A stretch of 64,000 nucleotides of DNA from Phycisphaerales bacterium. GTDB taxonomy: Bacteria; Planctomycetota; Phycisphaerae; UBA1845; Fen-1342. A model generated the notes under the pieces. The model was not told where the DNA came from. It saw nothing but the letters and a program-made list of their open reading frames with translations, and ran no database searches. Location: positions 744,001-808,000 of the forward strand of contig JADJWG010000001.1 of the NCBI GenBank assembly GCA_016716475.1. Direction: 5' to 3'. Shown in pieces: positions 42,516 through 50,509 of this stretch. Position numbers and translations under genes: made by a program. How positions within the stretch are numbered: the stretch's first letter is position 1; the number at the start of each line of letters is the position of its first letter.

Positions 42516-43100
42516 TCAGGGGGTGGGCCGGTCGAGCTGTGGGGCGCCTGTGGGCATGTGCTGCGCGAGATATTCTTCGGCCTTCAGCAGGAGACCCGCA
42601 AACTCGCCACCGGTCATCACACCGTATTCACTGCCGCCGCCGGCAATTCCCTGGTACTGCAATTCACGCCACGCATAGCGGCCCAGCCCGGTAAGCTGCC
42701 AGTTCACCCCGGTCTGCAAGCGACAGGCCCGGGCCACCAGGTAGGCGATCGTAGCGCGGTCGAGATACTCGTCCGGCGCATGGTGCCAGTGCGCCTCAAT
42801 CAGCCGCTCGTCGGCCATCTGGACACGCAGGGCCGCGTAGTCGCCGTCAAAACTGGCCCCGTTTGCGAGGGCATACACAGCGCGGTAGGCCGGTTCGGCG
42901 GTGATCAGTGCCTGGTCGGTTATGTACAACACCAACTCCGCCGAGCCCGTCGCGGGAACGGGGGCCTGGTTCATCGCGCGCTGTCCGGCGGCGCAGCCGC
43001 CCGCCGCCGCGACCACCAGTCCGCCCACTACAAGTCCCATCCGGCAGACGAACTCCCTCGGGAACGGCCGCGCCCGCCGCAACGGCTGCATCGTCATCAT
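42516..43100 (-). CDS. Lipoprotein of unknown function next to porin
   Basis: A 194-residue lipoprotein: signal CRMGLVVGGLVVAAAGGC with lipidated C36, then a mature part that looks alpha/beta (SAELVLYITDQALITAEPAY, VYALANGASFDGDYAALRVQ, HWHHAPDEYLDRATIAYLVA). I do not recognise the family. The porin stop and this ATG are separated by a single base (TGACATG), so translation is coupled and the two proteins probably act together, for instance as an outer-membrane channel and its periplasmic partner. The reading frame extends far upstream but only antisense-like within the porin. Confidence 0.7.
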   Translation of the reverse strand: MMTMQPLRRARPFPREFVCRMGLVVGGLVVAAAGGCAAGQRAMNQAPVPATGSAELVLYITDQALITAEPAYRAVYALANGASFDGDYAALRVQMADERLIEAHWHHAPDEYLDRATIAYLVARACRLQTGVNWQLTGLGRYAWRELQYQGIAGGGSEYGVMTGGEFAGLLLKAEEYLAQHMPTGAPQLDRPTP

Positions 43101-43101
43101 G

Positions 43102-44511
43102 TCAGAAGCTCCAGACCACGCCGGTGAAGAGGAAATGCCGCGTGCCACGATCACTGAATGCGTCACCCGGGAAGAACGAGCCCCAGCGCAGCGTCCACGA
43201 CAGATCCGAGGACAGGCGCCAGTTGAGGAAGTAATCCATCTCCCAGCCCACGTAGCCATCGAAGTTGTCGGCGAGCGGATCGCTGATCGCGGCACGCTGC
43301 CGGTTCTTCCAGTAGAGGAACCAGTTGGTGCCGACCTCGAAATCACGCAGCACTTCCACGTCCTCGAACGGGCGCAACGCACCACCGGCCCGCCACACGT
43401 GCAGATTGCTGAGCGTCGGCGCGAAGGCCAACCCGGTATCGCGGAACCCGAAGCCGGAAAACCCGGTGTCCACCGTGCCCGGACGATTCCCGCCGCGGGC
43501 ATTCGTCGGACTGAACCGCCGGTCGCCGTCACCGCTGGCAAACATGTATTCGGCCGAAAGCCGCGGTTGCAGCGGCAGGTCAAAGATCTTCTCGACGCCG
43601 ACGTTCCACGCGAACGCCTCGATCGGGTCCTGGCGCAGGAAGCCGCGGTCGCCGAAGCTGCGGCCGAACTCGAGCGCCGCCTCCGCCCAGTAGTTGAAAT
43701 TGTGGGCCAGGGCGCCACGCAGGCCGCCGCCGAGATACGCACTGTCGTAGCTGTAGCGCTGCAGAAATCCCACGGTTTCGCTGCGGTCGTTGTTGAACAG
43801 TCCGTAGACGAACGGGACGTGGTCCTGCCAACCCTCGTAGCTGAGCTGCACACCATAGAAGAGTCGATCACTATGGCTTGCCACGGCAGCGCTGCGGTCG
43901 ATGTTCGGATAACTCGGCACGGCCCGGCCGAAAAGCCCGACGGCCCGTAAGTCGCCGAGCCGGCCATCGAGCAGGACGGCATCCATGGGCAGGTCGAGTA
44001 CGTAACCCGTCCCGAAAACGACCTGCTGCCGACCGAGGCGCGCGCGCAACTGGAGCGGGTCGCCGGGGTCGGTCAAACGGAAAGCGCGGCCGACATCAAT
44101 CTGGTACCAGACCTGATCGAACTGGGGGCCCAGCCAGTCCTGCTGCCGATCGATTTCGTCGCCGGGCTTGAAATAGGTGTAGGTTAGCCGCATGCGCGCG
44201 AACAACTCGTGCGCACCGTCGTCAAGTCGGAGGCGCGTCCACAGCCCGAGACTCGGGCGGGACACCTGCCGCGATTTCTGCACGCCGTCGTTGTAGTTGA
44301 AGTAATAGAACTCGAGCCAGCCGCCCCACTGGAGATCGACCAGCGACTCGAGTGGCGCACCCGCTTCCTTCTCCGAGCGCAGTTGCTCATCGACAACCCG
44401 CTGTTGCTGAAGAAAACGCCGCTCGCTCTCACCTTCCTGCGCGAAGGCCGCGGCACCCCAACCCGCGAGCGCCAACGTCACCCCAAGCGCGATGGTCCGG
44501 TTCGGCCGCAT
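43102..44511 (-). CDS. Outer-membrane porin, AlgE-like
   Basis: A 469-residue beta-barrel protein with signal peptide (TIALGVTLALAGWGAAAFAQ) and alternating aromatic/polar strands throughout (LVDLQWGGWLEFYYFNYND, WTRLRLDDGAHELFARMRLT, RLGRQQVVFGTGYVLDLPMD). It ends HFLFTGVVWSF, the aromatic C-terminal signature of outer-membrane barrels. RLGRQ and the general layout resemble the alginate-export porin family. Its presence shows the cell has an outer membrane. ATG 44511 follows GGTGGAG. The coupled lipoprotein gene downstream suggests an export or uptake pair; the substrate is unknown. Confidence 0.85.
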   Translation of the reverse strand: MRPNRTIALGVTLALAGWGAAAFAQEGESERRFLQQQRVVDEQLRSEKEAGAPLESLVDLQWGGWLEFYYFNYNDGVQKSRQVSRPSLGLWTRLRLDDGAHELFARMRLTYTYFKPGDEIDRQQDWLGPQFDQVWYQIDVGRAFRLTDPGDPLQLRARLGRQQVVFGTGYVLDLPMDAVLLDGRLGDLRAVGLFGRAVPSYPNIDRSAAVASHSDRLFYGVQLSYEGWQDHVPFVYGLFNNDRSETVGFLQRYSYDSAYLGGGLRGALAHNFNYWAEAALEFGRSFGDRGFLRQDPIEAFAWNVGVEKIFDLPLQPRLSAEYMFASGDGDRRFSPTNARGGNRPGTVDTGFSGFGFRDTGLAFAPTLSNLHVWRAGGALRPFEDVEVLRDFEVGTNWFLYWKNRQRAAISDPLADNFDGYVGWEMDYFLNWRLSSDLSWTLRWGSFFPGDAFSDRGTRHFLFTGVVWSF

Positions 44512-44746
44512 GCGTGGCTCCACCTTGGCCTTCGGGGGTCCCGCTTCCGGCGACCACCGGGTCACCTGATCACACCTTGGGCACACGGGACCGGGCGTTA
44601 CTGATGTGCAAACCCGAACGCGCGGGGTAGCATGGCGACGTTCGCCGCGCGTGTCAACGCCGACCGCCGGCCCAAGCCCGCGGGCAATGCGCCCGGCGGT
44701 GGGCGGCCGGAGCGCGGCAACACCAAACAGACCGGAGCGCATATAC

Positions 44747-45367
44747 GTGGGCAACGAGTGCGAGGTGAAGCTGCGACTGCACGACGTGGGCGCCGTCCGT
44801 GCCGCCTTGCAGCGGTGCGGTGCACAAGCGCTGGGGGTGGTGCTCGAGGACAACACGCTCTTGGACACACAAGACGGGCACCTGCAACGCGCTGATTGCG
44901 GGCTGCGCTTGCGCCGCATCACCGTGTGGCCGAGCCCTGCTGCCGCTCCGGCGCCCCAAGCCCACGACACCGCGGTCACAGTGCTCACCTTCAAGGGACC
45001 ACGCACGGCTGGTGACGACGGAATCAAGCTGCGGCCGGAGTGGGAAACAAACGTGGACTCACCGGCAGCGCTCACCGAGCTACTTGGGCTGCTGGGGCTG
45101 CAAGCACAAGTGTGTTTTGAGAAACGACGGGAGAGTTGGCGGCTTGCGGACGCGACGGTGACGCTGGATGAGTTGCCACTGCTGGGTTGGTGGAGTGAGA
45201 TCGAGGCCCCCTCGAAAGATGCGGTGGCGCGGGTACGGGGGACACTCGGGCTGGCGGATTTACCTGCAGAAGAGGACACTTATGTGGCACTCGCCGCCCG
45301 GAACGGCTCACGGAACCCAGTGGGAGTACTGGAGTTACGGTTCCGGGTCCCTGAACTCAGCCAATAG
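44747..45367 (+). CDS. CYTH-domain protein (class IV cyclase/triphosphatase-like)
   Basis: A 206-residue CYTH (CyaB-thiamine triphosphatase) fold protein. GTG 44747 follows GGAG and places the defining ExExK motif (ECEVK) at residues 4-8, its normal N-terminal position. Other family strands follow: LLDTQDGHLQRADCGLRLRR, TFKGPR, KLRPEWET, CFEKRRESW, VTLDELPLLGWWSEIEAP and EDTYVALA. Members bind organic triphosphates; CyaB makes cAMP and others hydrolyse triphosphates or polyphosphate, so exact activity cannot be told. The in-frame sequence upstream of 44747 is not conserved-looking. It is divergent from the porin. Confidence 0.85.
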   Translation: MGNECEVKLRLHDVGAVRAALQRCGAQALGVVLEDNTLLDTQDGHLQRADCGLRLRRITVWPSPAAAPAPQAHDTAVTVLTFKGPRTAGDDGIKLRPEWETNVDSPAALTELLGLLGLQAQVCFEKRRESWRLADATVTLDELPLLGWWSEIEAPSKDAVARVRGTLGLADLPAEEDTYVALAARNGSRNPVGVLELRFRVPELSQ

Positions 45368-45680
45368 CAGCATTCGCCCTTCACTGGGGGTTCGGGTAGT
45401 GCGCCGCGGGTCGCGGCAGACTCATTTCAACGTAACACCCTGTAACTGCAAAGGTTAATGGACGCCAGGAAAACGTCCGATCTTCCTTGGATAGGATGGC
45501 CGTTGAAATTGTTATATTTCCTGTTCCAACCGGGTCGGCTTTGTGGTAGCATTTTCAGATGGAAACGGTCCGCGAAAACGCTCGCGGCTGGGGATTGGTG
45601 TCGACCACACCGTCCACGAGCGTGACGCGTCGGGAGAGGTTTGGCGGTCGGCACAAGAAGCATTGCTGGAGGCATATCTC
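45368..45680. other. Intergenic region upstream of dockerin-like gene
   Basis: About 313 bp with no supported gene. It is less GC-rich around 45505-45560 (GTTGAAATTGTTATATTTCC), which is where a promoter for the downstream exported protein would be expected. TTCCAA and TAGCAT 17 bp apart are a weak candidate. Confidence 0.35.
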
Positions 45681-46574
45681 ATGAAGCACATCGTAGCGTC
45701 TTTGAGTGTGAGTCTGGTTCTCAGCGCGGCAGCGCTCGCGCAACCGTCGGTGACCTTAGGCCTATCGTCACCGCAGAATGGCCAGACCGTCGCAGCCGGT
45801 GCGACAGTCGCATGGACGATCTCCGGCACGGTTTCGGCCGGTGACAACTTCGGTTTGGCGCTGGTCGCAGTCGACCTGACGCAGGACGCGGGCAACCCGG
45901 CGATTTTCGTCTTGCCTTATGCCGATGCGTCGAGCTACGCGGCGAACCCGATGCTGAATTTCAGCCGCCCGGCTGGCATCAGCAATCCGGGCGAGGCGGG
46001 CCTGCCCTCCGGCTTTGTCGGATCGCACGGTGGCGCCAACAGCCCGAACCTGTTGCAGATTGGTGGCGCGCAGAACACCTTCGGTCAGGCCGGTGTGGGT
46101 ATCGGCACGAGCACCGCGGTGATCAATGGCGTCGGCCAGAGTGGTGCACAGGTCATCGCGACGGGTTCCTTCGCGGCCCCCGCAACCGAAGGCACTTACA
46201 CTTTCCGCCTGTCGAATGGCATCGCGAATGTCCTGGCGACCGCGGGCCTGGTGAATGGCTACCGCCCGGTGGAGGCAGCAATGGTCAATACGACCGGCGC
46301 AGCAATCACCATTACGGTCGGCACTGCTCAGCCGCAGGTCTGCCCGGGTGACTCGAACGGTGACACCCTCGTGAACTTCGCCGACATTTCGCCCTTCATC
46401 GCGGCGATCAAGGCAGGGAACGCAGGTAACTGGACGTGCAACCTGGCGGCCGGTTTCGGTCCGTACCTCAACAGCGACGCGAATGGCGACGGCGTGGTCA
46501 ACTTCGCCGACATCTCGCCCTTCATCGCGCTGCTGAAGGCCCCGCCGGCACCGTGCGTCAGCACCTGCCCGTAA
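45681..46574 (+). CDS. Exported protein with paired dockerin-like calcium repeats
   Basis: A 297-residue exported protein. ATG 45681 follows GGAGG and opens a signal peptide (IVASLSVSLVLSAAALA). The central ~190 residues are an Ig-like beta-sandwich (VTLGLSSPQNGQTVAAGATV...) of unknown role. The C-terminus carries two calcium-loop repeats, DSNGDTLVNFADISPFIAAI (~222) and DANGDGVVNFADISPFIALL (~263), followed by a Cys-containing tail. The repeats match those at the end of the C25 protease 14 kb away. This type is common in planctomycetes and resembles dockerin type I; the binding partner is not known. Confidence 0.8.
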   Translation: MKHIVASLSVSLVLSAAALAQPSVTLGLSSPQNGQTVAAGATVAWTISGTVSAGDNFGLALVAVDLTQDAGNPAIFVLPYADASSYAANPMLNFSRPAGISNPGEAGLPSGFVGSHGGANSPNLLQIGGAQNTFGQAGVGIGTSTAVINGVGQSGAQVIATGSFAAPATEGTYTFRLSNGIANVLATAGLVNGYRPVEAAMVNTTGAAITITVGTAQPQVCPGDSNGDTLVNFADISPFIAAIKAGNAGNWTCNLAAGFGPYLNSDANGDGVVNFADISPFIALLKAPPAPCVSTCP

Positions 46575-46601
46575 GGGTTTCGGTGCCCTGGAGTAGAGCA
46601 G

Positions 46602-46658
46602 AACGAACGACAAGCCGCCGGTTCACCACGCCGTGGTGAATAGGCGGCTTTGTTCGTT
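46602..46658. terminator. Long bidirectional terminator hairpin
   Basis: A ~25-bp interrupted stem: TTCACCACG with CGTGGTGAA at the tip, GCCGCC with GGCGGC, and AACGAAC with GTTCGTT at the base. It lies between the convergent dockerin-like and small membrane-protein genes and probably ends both. Confidence 0.8.
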
Positions 46659-46685
46659 TCCAGAATCGGGGAAGAGTCGTACGAA

Positions 46686-46937
46686 TCAGAGCGAGAAGGG
46701 CGGATCATCACCGCGCAGGACTTCGTCCATGCGCCGGTACCGCACACTGCGGTGGGCGTTCCACGCAAACCCCAGCAGACTCAGGCCCGCGAGCAGGAAC
46801 AGCGTCGCGACCATGACGCTCAGTAACTCCGGCCAGATCAGGATCGCGCAGCCGAGCCCAACCAGCAAGCCACCCAGCAATCCGGGGCCGAGCCACCAAT
46901 TTGTCACTGGCGGCGGCGAATACCAGCGAAATACCAC
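46686..46937 (-). CDS. Small two-helix membrane protein
   Basis: An 83-residue protein with two predicted membrane helices (GPGLLGGLLVGLGCAILIWP and LLSVMVATLFLLAGLSLLGF) and a short charged tail (RYRRMDEVLRGDDPPF). The pattern of a short helix, PELL, then a second Leu/Ala-rich helix recalls DUF3096-type small membrane proteins, but the match is tentative. The ATG has no strong ribosome-binding site. It lies alone between a terminator and the divergent ABC transporter genes. Confidence 0.5.
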   Translation of the reverse strand: MVFRWYSPPPVTNWWLGPGLLGGLLVGLGCAILIWPELLSVMVATLFLLAGLSLLGFAWNAHRSVRYRRMDEVLRGDDPPFSL

Positions 46938-47079
46938 GGCGCATCTCCGGGCCCCGCGTGCGCAGCATCCTCAATGATGCGGCACGCTTGCCGGCGGGGC
47001 GTTCGCACGGCATCATACCGAATCTTCCGGGTCGGCGCGCTATCGGGTACGAGTCCGTTCACATGGCGGGAGACGGCGG

Positions 47080-48024
47080 GTGACCAAGGATCCGTTACTG
47101 CAACTTGAAAGCGTACGGGTCACGTACGGCGACTTCGTCGCGGTGAATGATGTCTCGTTTACGCTGCACGGCGGGGATCTGCTCGGCCTCATCGGCCCCA
47201 ACGGTGCCGGCAAGACCACCACTCTGCGGGCGGCTGCCGGACTCCAGTCCGTGGCCACCGGTCAGGTTACCGTCATGGGTGCCGACGCCACCGGTCAACC
47301 CACCCGCGTCGGCGAAGTGTTGGGCTTCACCCCGGATACGCCCCCGGTCTACGACACCCTGCGAGTCGACGATTTCCTGCGATTCATCGGTCGCTGTCAC
47401 GGACTGCCGCGGGCGCTGCGTGAGGAACGTATCGATCACTGGCTGGAAATGCTCTGGCTACAAGACAAACGCACCGCCAAGATCCGCACACTCTCACGCG
47501 GCATGCGCCAACGGCTCGCCGTGGCGCGCACACTCCTGCCCGATCCGCACGTCGTGCTGCTTGATGAACCCGCCTCCGGCCTCGATCCGGCAGGGCGCAT
47601 TCAGTTCCGGCGCATGCTTGCGAGTCTGCGCGACCAAGGCAAGGCGATCATCGTCTCCTCGCACATCCTGGCCGACCTGGCGGAGTATTGCACCCACATC
47701 GGCATCATGGAGCATGGCCGGCTGCTGCGCTACGGCACTGTCGGCCAGGTGGCCGGGGCGGAAAGCCAGGAACGTTGTCTCTATCGCGCCGAGCTAGCTC
47801 ACGCCGTTGGTGATGCGAACGTCCGGCTCCACGCCCTCGCCGGACTCACGCGCATTGCGGTTGAAGGGCGCGTCGTGACCTTTGAATTTGAGCGTGAGCC
47901 CGCAGCCGCAGCCGGACTGCTCGCGGACATCATCGCAGCCGGACTGCCGGTAGCGGAGTTCCGTCCGCTCGCGCCGAACCTGGAAGAGGCGTATCTCCGC
48001 AGCGGGATTCGACAGGTGGATTGA
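47080..48024 (+). CDS. ABC transporter ATP-binding protein
   Basis: A 314-residue ABC ATPase of the ABC-2 exporter type. Walker A is GPNGAGKTTTLRAAAGL (~39-55), the Q-loop region GFTPDTPPVYDTL, the signature LSRGMRQRLAVARTL, Walker B HVVLLDEPASGLDP and the H-loop SSHILADL. A ~85-residue C-terminal domain after the H-loop is typical of ABC-2 ATPases. GTG 47080 follows GGGAG. The permease begins 3 bp after the stop, so the two form a unit. This ATPase could also serve the orphan permease at 8.6 kb. Confidence 0.92.
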   Translation: MTKDPLLQLESVRVTYGDFVAVNDVSFTLHGGDLLGLIGPNGAGKTTTLRAAAGLQSVATGQVTVMGADATGQPTRVGEVLGFTPDTPPVYDTLRVDDFLRFIGRCHGLPRALREERIDHWLEMLWLQDKRTAKIRTLSRGMRQRLAVARTLLPDPHVVLLDEPASGLDPAGRIQFRRMLASLRDQGKAIIVSSHILADLAEYCTHIGIMEHGRLLRYGTVGQVAGAESQERCLYRAELAHAVGDANVRLHALAGLTRIAVEGRVVTFEFEREPAAAAGLLADIIAAGLPVAEFRPLAPNLEEAYLRSGIRQVD

Positions 48025-48026
48025 CG

Positions 48027-49580
48027 ATGCCCTTCACGGCAATCACGCGAGCTCATCTCGACATGGCAGGCGGGGTACGCCAACTGCTCCTCGCAGGCGG
48101 TGCCTACCTCGCACTCGTGATTGTCTTTGCCTCATTCGCATACCGGATCGCCGAACCTGGGGAGTACGCCGAAGTCCACCGTACTTGTCTCTTTATTATC
48201 GGAATCGTGCAGGTTGTCTTTGTTCTCTTCGGCTTTACCGATGCGATTCGGCGGGCGCTGCAGCGCGACCGGACCAACGGCATGCTCGAGTCGCATCGGC
48301 TCACACCCCTGAGCGGTCTCCAACTCGCGCTCGGCTACCTCACCGGCCCCCCGCTTGTACCAGCCGTCCTTTTCCTTGTCGGCACCGGCGCGGGCTGCTA
48401 TTTCGCCTTGTGGTACGGCGAAGCGCTCGGCTTTCCGCAGGTCGTCATCGCCGGTTGGCTTCTCGCCCAGGCCGCGCTGTTGGTTCTGGCCCTCTTCATC
48501 AACGCATTCGTCCTGCTCATTTGCGCGGCTTCCGGCCGGGTACCCATCCTGACCGTGATCGTCATCGCCGGTCTGCTGGGCGGGTGGATGCTGATCCGGG
48601 TGGTCCCGGGCCTCGCACTGATCTCGGGTGTGCTCAGCGGTGCCTGGGTTCTGGACTTGATGGCTGGCCGCGCCGGCAGCGGCGACGTGGGGGCCCTGAC
48701 GGTTCCAGGCGGCCTGCAAATCGCGTTCGCGGCCGTGTTTCTGCTCGCAGCGGGCCACAAGCTGCGCTATCCCCATCGGCCAACCTTTCCCCTGCTGCTG
48801 GGCTTGACGCTGGCGGGGCTGGCGGCGCTCACGCTGGTGCTGGGGCACCACTCCATGAGCGGGGTGATGAGCGTGTTCGGACCGGGTGACGAGGATATCG
48901 CCGCGTGGCGCTGGCTCGGCACAGCCATCACCTTCCTGCTGATCCTGCAACTGGCCCTTCTGACCGCCGCACACGAGCGGGCGGAAGCGATTCGCGCGGG
49001 ACTCTTCCGGGCACAGGTACCACCACTGCGGCCGGCACTGCTGGACCTGATCCCGTGGCTGCTGGCCGTTCTCGGGGCAGTGGTCCTTATCGCGGCGCTC
49101 CTGATCGAGGCGGATTTGCGGATCGACGGCAGCTTGTTCCGCACGCATGGTGCGCGCCTGGTCCGCATAACGGCCTGCGTGGGCATCGCATTGTGGACGG
49201 ACTACATGGGGCTGCTGTGGTTCGCGCTGTTGCGACTGCATCCGTTGTGGGCGTTCGGGCTGACGTGGCTCGGGCTGAAACTTATGCCAGTCCTGGCACA
49301 GGTGGCCGTGCTGGCGATCGCCACGCTGACCACTCAACCGGTGAAGTTTGTGTGGGAAGTCGCAACCCTCTCACCGCTCGGAACCCTGGCAGCCCTCTAC
49401 TACTCCGAAGCCCAAGCTCCGCGGGCGGGGCTGATGGTCGCCGCCGACATCGGATTACTCGTGCAGGCCGGAGTCGCAATCATCCTGACGGGCATGGTCC
49501 TGCACAGTTGGTCCCGGCGTCGGGTCCGCGCTGCCATGCTCGCTCGCCCCGCTCCGGCGGAGTCGCTCGCCGCGGACTAG
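48027..49580 (+). CDS. ABC-2-type transporter permease
   Basis: A 517-residue membrane protein with about twelve to thirteen helices, encoded directly after its ATPase. The first helix (LLLAGGAYLALVIVFASFAY), the second with a following cytoplasmic loop (FTDAIRRALQRDRTNGMLESHRLTP) and a series of long hydrophobic segments follow the ABC-2 plan, the RDRTNGMLE...LTPLSG loop being where the ATPase couples. ATG 48027 is preferred to a TTG two codons earlier. The substrate is not evident. A palindromic-repeat cluster follows the stop. Confidence 0.82.
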   Translation: MPFTAITRAHLDMAGGVRQLLLAGGAYLALVIVFASFAYRIAEPGEYAEVHRTCLFIIGIVQVVFVLFGFTDAIRRALQRDRTNGMLESHRLTPLSGLQLALGYLTGPPLVPAVLFLVGTGAGCYFALWYGEALGFPQVVIAGWLLAQAALLVLALFINAFVLLICAASGRVPILTVIVIAGLLGGWMLIRVVPGLALISGVLSGAWVLDLMAGRAGSGDVGALTVPGGLQIAFAAVFLLAAGHKLRYPHRPTFPLLLGLTLAGLAALTLVLGHHSMSGVMSVFGPGDEDIAAWRWLGTAITFLLILQLALLTAAHERAEAIRAGLFRAQVPPLRPALLDLIPWLLAVLGAVVLIAALLIEADLRIDGSLFRTHGARLVRITACVGIALWTDYMGLLWFALLRLHPLWAFGLTWLGLKLMPVLAQVAVLAIATLTTQPVKFVWEVATLSPLGTLAALYYSEAQAPRAGLMVAADIGLLVQAGVAIILTGMVLHSWSRRRVRAAMLARPAPAESLAAD

Positions 49581-49593
49581 AAGTTTTACCCGT

Positions 49594-49684
49594 CAACCTC
49601 TCCCCATGTGAGGAGAGGTTGGGAGATTAGCATTACCTCCGTGGATTCTCGCTCCTGCCCCACCCCCTCCCTGCCAAGGAGGAG
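49594..49684. repeat. Second cluster of CTCC/GGAG palindromes (REP-like)
   Basis: Two hairpins: 49594-49621 (CAACCTCTCC with GGAGAGGTTG, perfect 10-bp stem, 8-nt loop) and 49663-49684 (CCCTCCCTGCCAAGGAGG). The core TCCCTGCCA(A/G)GG is shared with the 21608-21632 hairpin. They fill the gap between the convergent permease and TlpA genes. Confidence 0.6.
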
Positions 49685-49700
49685 AATTCGGAACTCGCTT

Positions 49701-50147
49701 TCAGGGGCCAGCCGGTTTGAGGTATCGACGAACGCTTCGCTCCAGGCGGTCGCCCCGCAGGGCATCCCCGATCGCAAGGATCTTGCCCGTGTCGCCATCC
49801 ACCAGGAACAGCGCCGGCAACGCTTCGACCCCGAAACGCCGGGCAATGTCCGGTCCACCCTCATAGATTTGCGGCCAGGCGAGCCCCTGCGACTGCACGA
49901 CGCTTTCCACGCGGTCCGCGGGGATGCGCGACTCCGCGTCGATCGAAACGCCCAGAATCACAAAATTCTGCCCACCGAGCTGCTCTGCAACCTGTTTGAG
50001 ATGCGGAAACTCTTGCATGCATGGTGCGCACCACGTGGCCCAGAAGTCGACCAGCACGACTTTCCCCGCATAGTCACTTGGAAAACGCACCTGCTCCCCT
50101 GCGAGCGTCGTCGCTTCGAAGGCGGGCGCCACCTGACCCACTGTCAC
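49701..50147 (-). CDS. TlpA-type thioredoxin domain, cut from its anchor by TGA
   Basis: A 148-residue TlpA/ResA-like thioredoxin domain starting, as written, at GTG 50147 (MTVGQVAPAF). It has the active site WCAPC inside VLVDFWATWCAPCMQEFPHL, a cis-Pro loop (FGVEALPALFLVD) and full family length, so it would catalyse periplasmic thiol-disulfide reduction, for example in cytochrome c maturation. There is no ribosome-binding site before GTG 50147. The same frame continues upstream through GVALTPPGAGGQ to a single TGA (50184-50186) and then into a membrane anchor with a good start. The gene is probably one protein broken by that stop. If the stop is real, this product stays in the cytoplasm. 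Confidence 0.75.
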   Translation of the reverse strand: MTVGQVAPAFEATTLAGEQVRFPSDYAGKVVLVDFWATWCAPCMQEFPHLKQVAEQLGGQNFVILGVSIDAESRIPADRVESVVQSQGLAWPQIYEGGPDIARRFGVEALPALFLVDGDTGKILAIGDALRGDRLERSVRRYLKPAGP

Positions 50148-50183
50148 CTGGCCGCCCGCACCGGGCGGCGTCAGCGCTACCCC

Positions 50184-50279
50184 TCACCGCGAACCACTGC
50201 CGCCGGCAAAGAATTGCAGCCCCACGAACAACCCGATCCCGATCAGCACAATAATCGGTAGCGCGGAGTCCTTCATCAT
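50184..50279 (-). pseudogene. Signal-anchor half of the interrupted TlpA gene
   Basis: Thirty-one codons starting ATGATG with AAGGAG just upstream encode MMKDSAL and a hydrophobic helix PIIVLIGIGLFVGLQFF, then AGGSGSR and a TGA. The frame is the same as that of the thioredoxin domain beginning 13 codons later, with no other stop between them. This is the normal N-terminal anchor of a TlpA-like protein. A substitution such as TGG or CGA to TGA, or a base-call error, would explain it. Selenocysteine is unlikely because the stop is in the linker, not at the active site. Confidence 0.7.
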
Positions 50280-50509
50280 CAACTCTCCTTGCGAGGCAGA
50301 CCGTCATTCCCGGCGCGGAAGCCCGACTGCCGGCCCACACACCATTCGAAACCGCTGAAAGCACGCACTCATTCCTGCAGCACGGCCGCCAGCCCGCGGC
50401 CCGCTACAATTCTACACGGCCGAGCGGAAGCCAGCGGGCTGCCGTAAGTGGTCGGCCCCTTGTCCCGACCGGGTGAGCCCAACCCCCGGCGACCCTCCGC
50501 GGAGTGAAC

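Noticed and set aside
48132..49337. 401-codon open frame on the minus strand
   Set aside because: Antisense of the ABC permease, very rich in Gln, Arg and His, as expected from the complement of hydrophobic codons.
50184..50186. Selenocysteine reading of the TGA in the TlpA gene
   Set aside because: The codon lies in the linker after the anchor, the WCAPC active site is intact, and I see no obvious SECIS-like hairpin.
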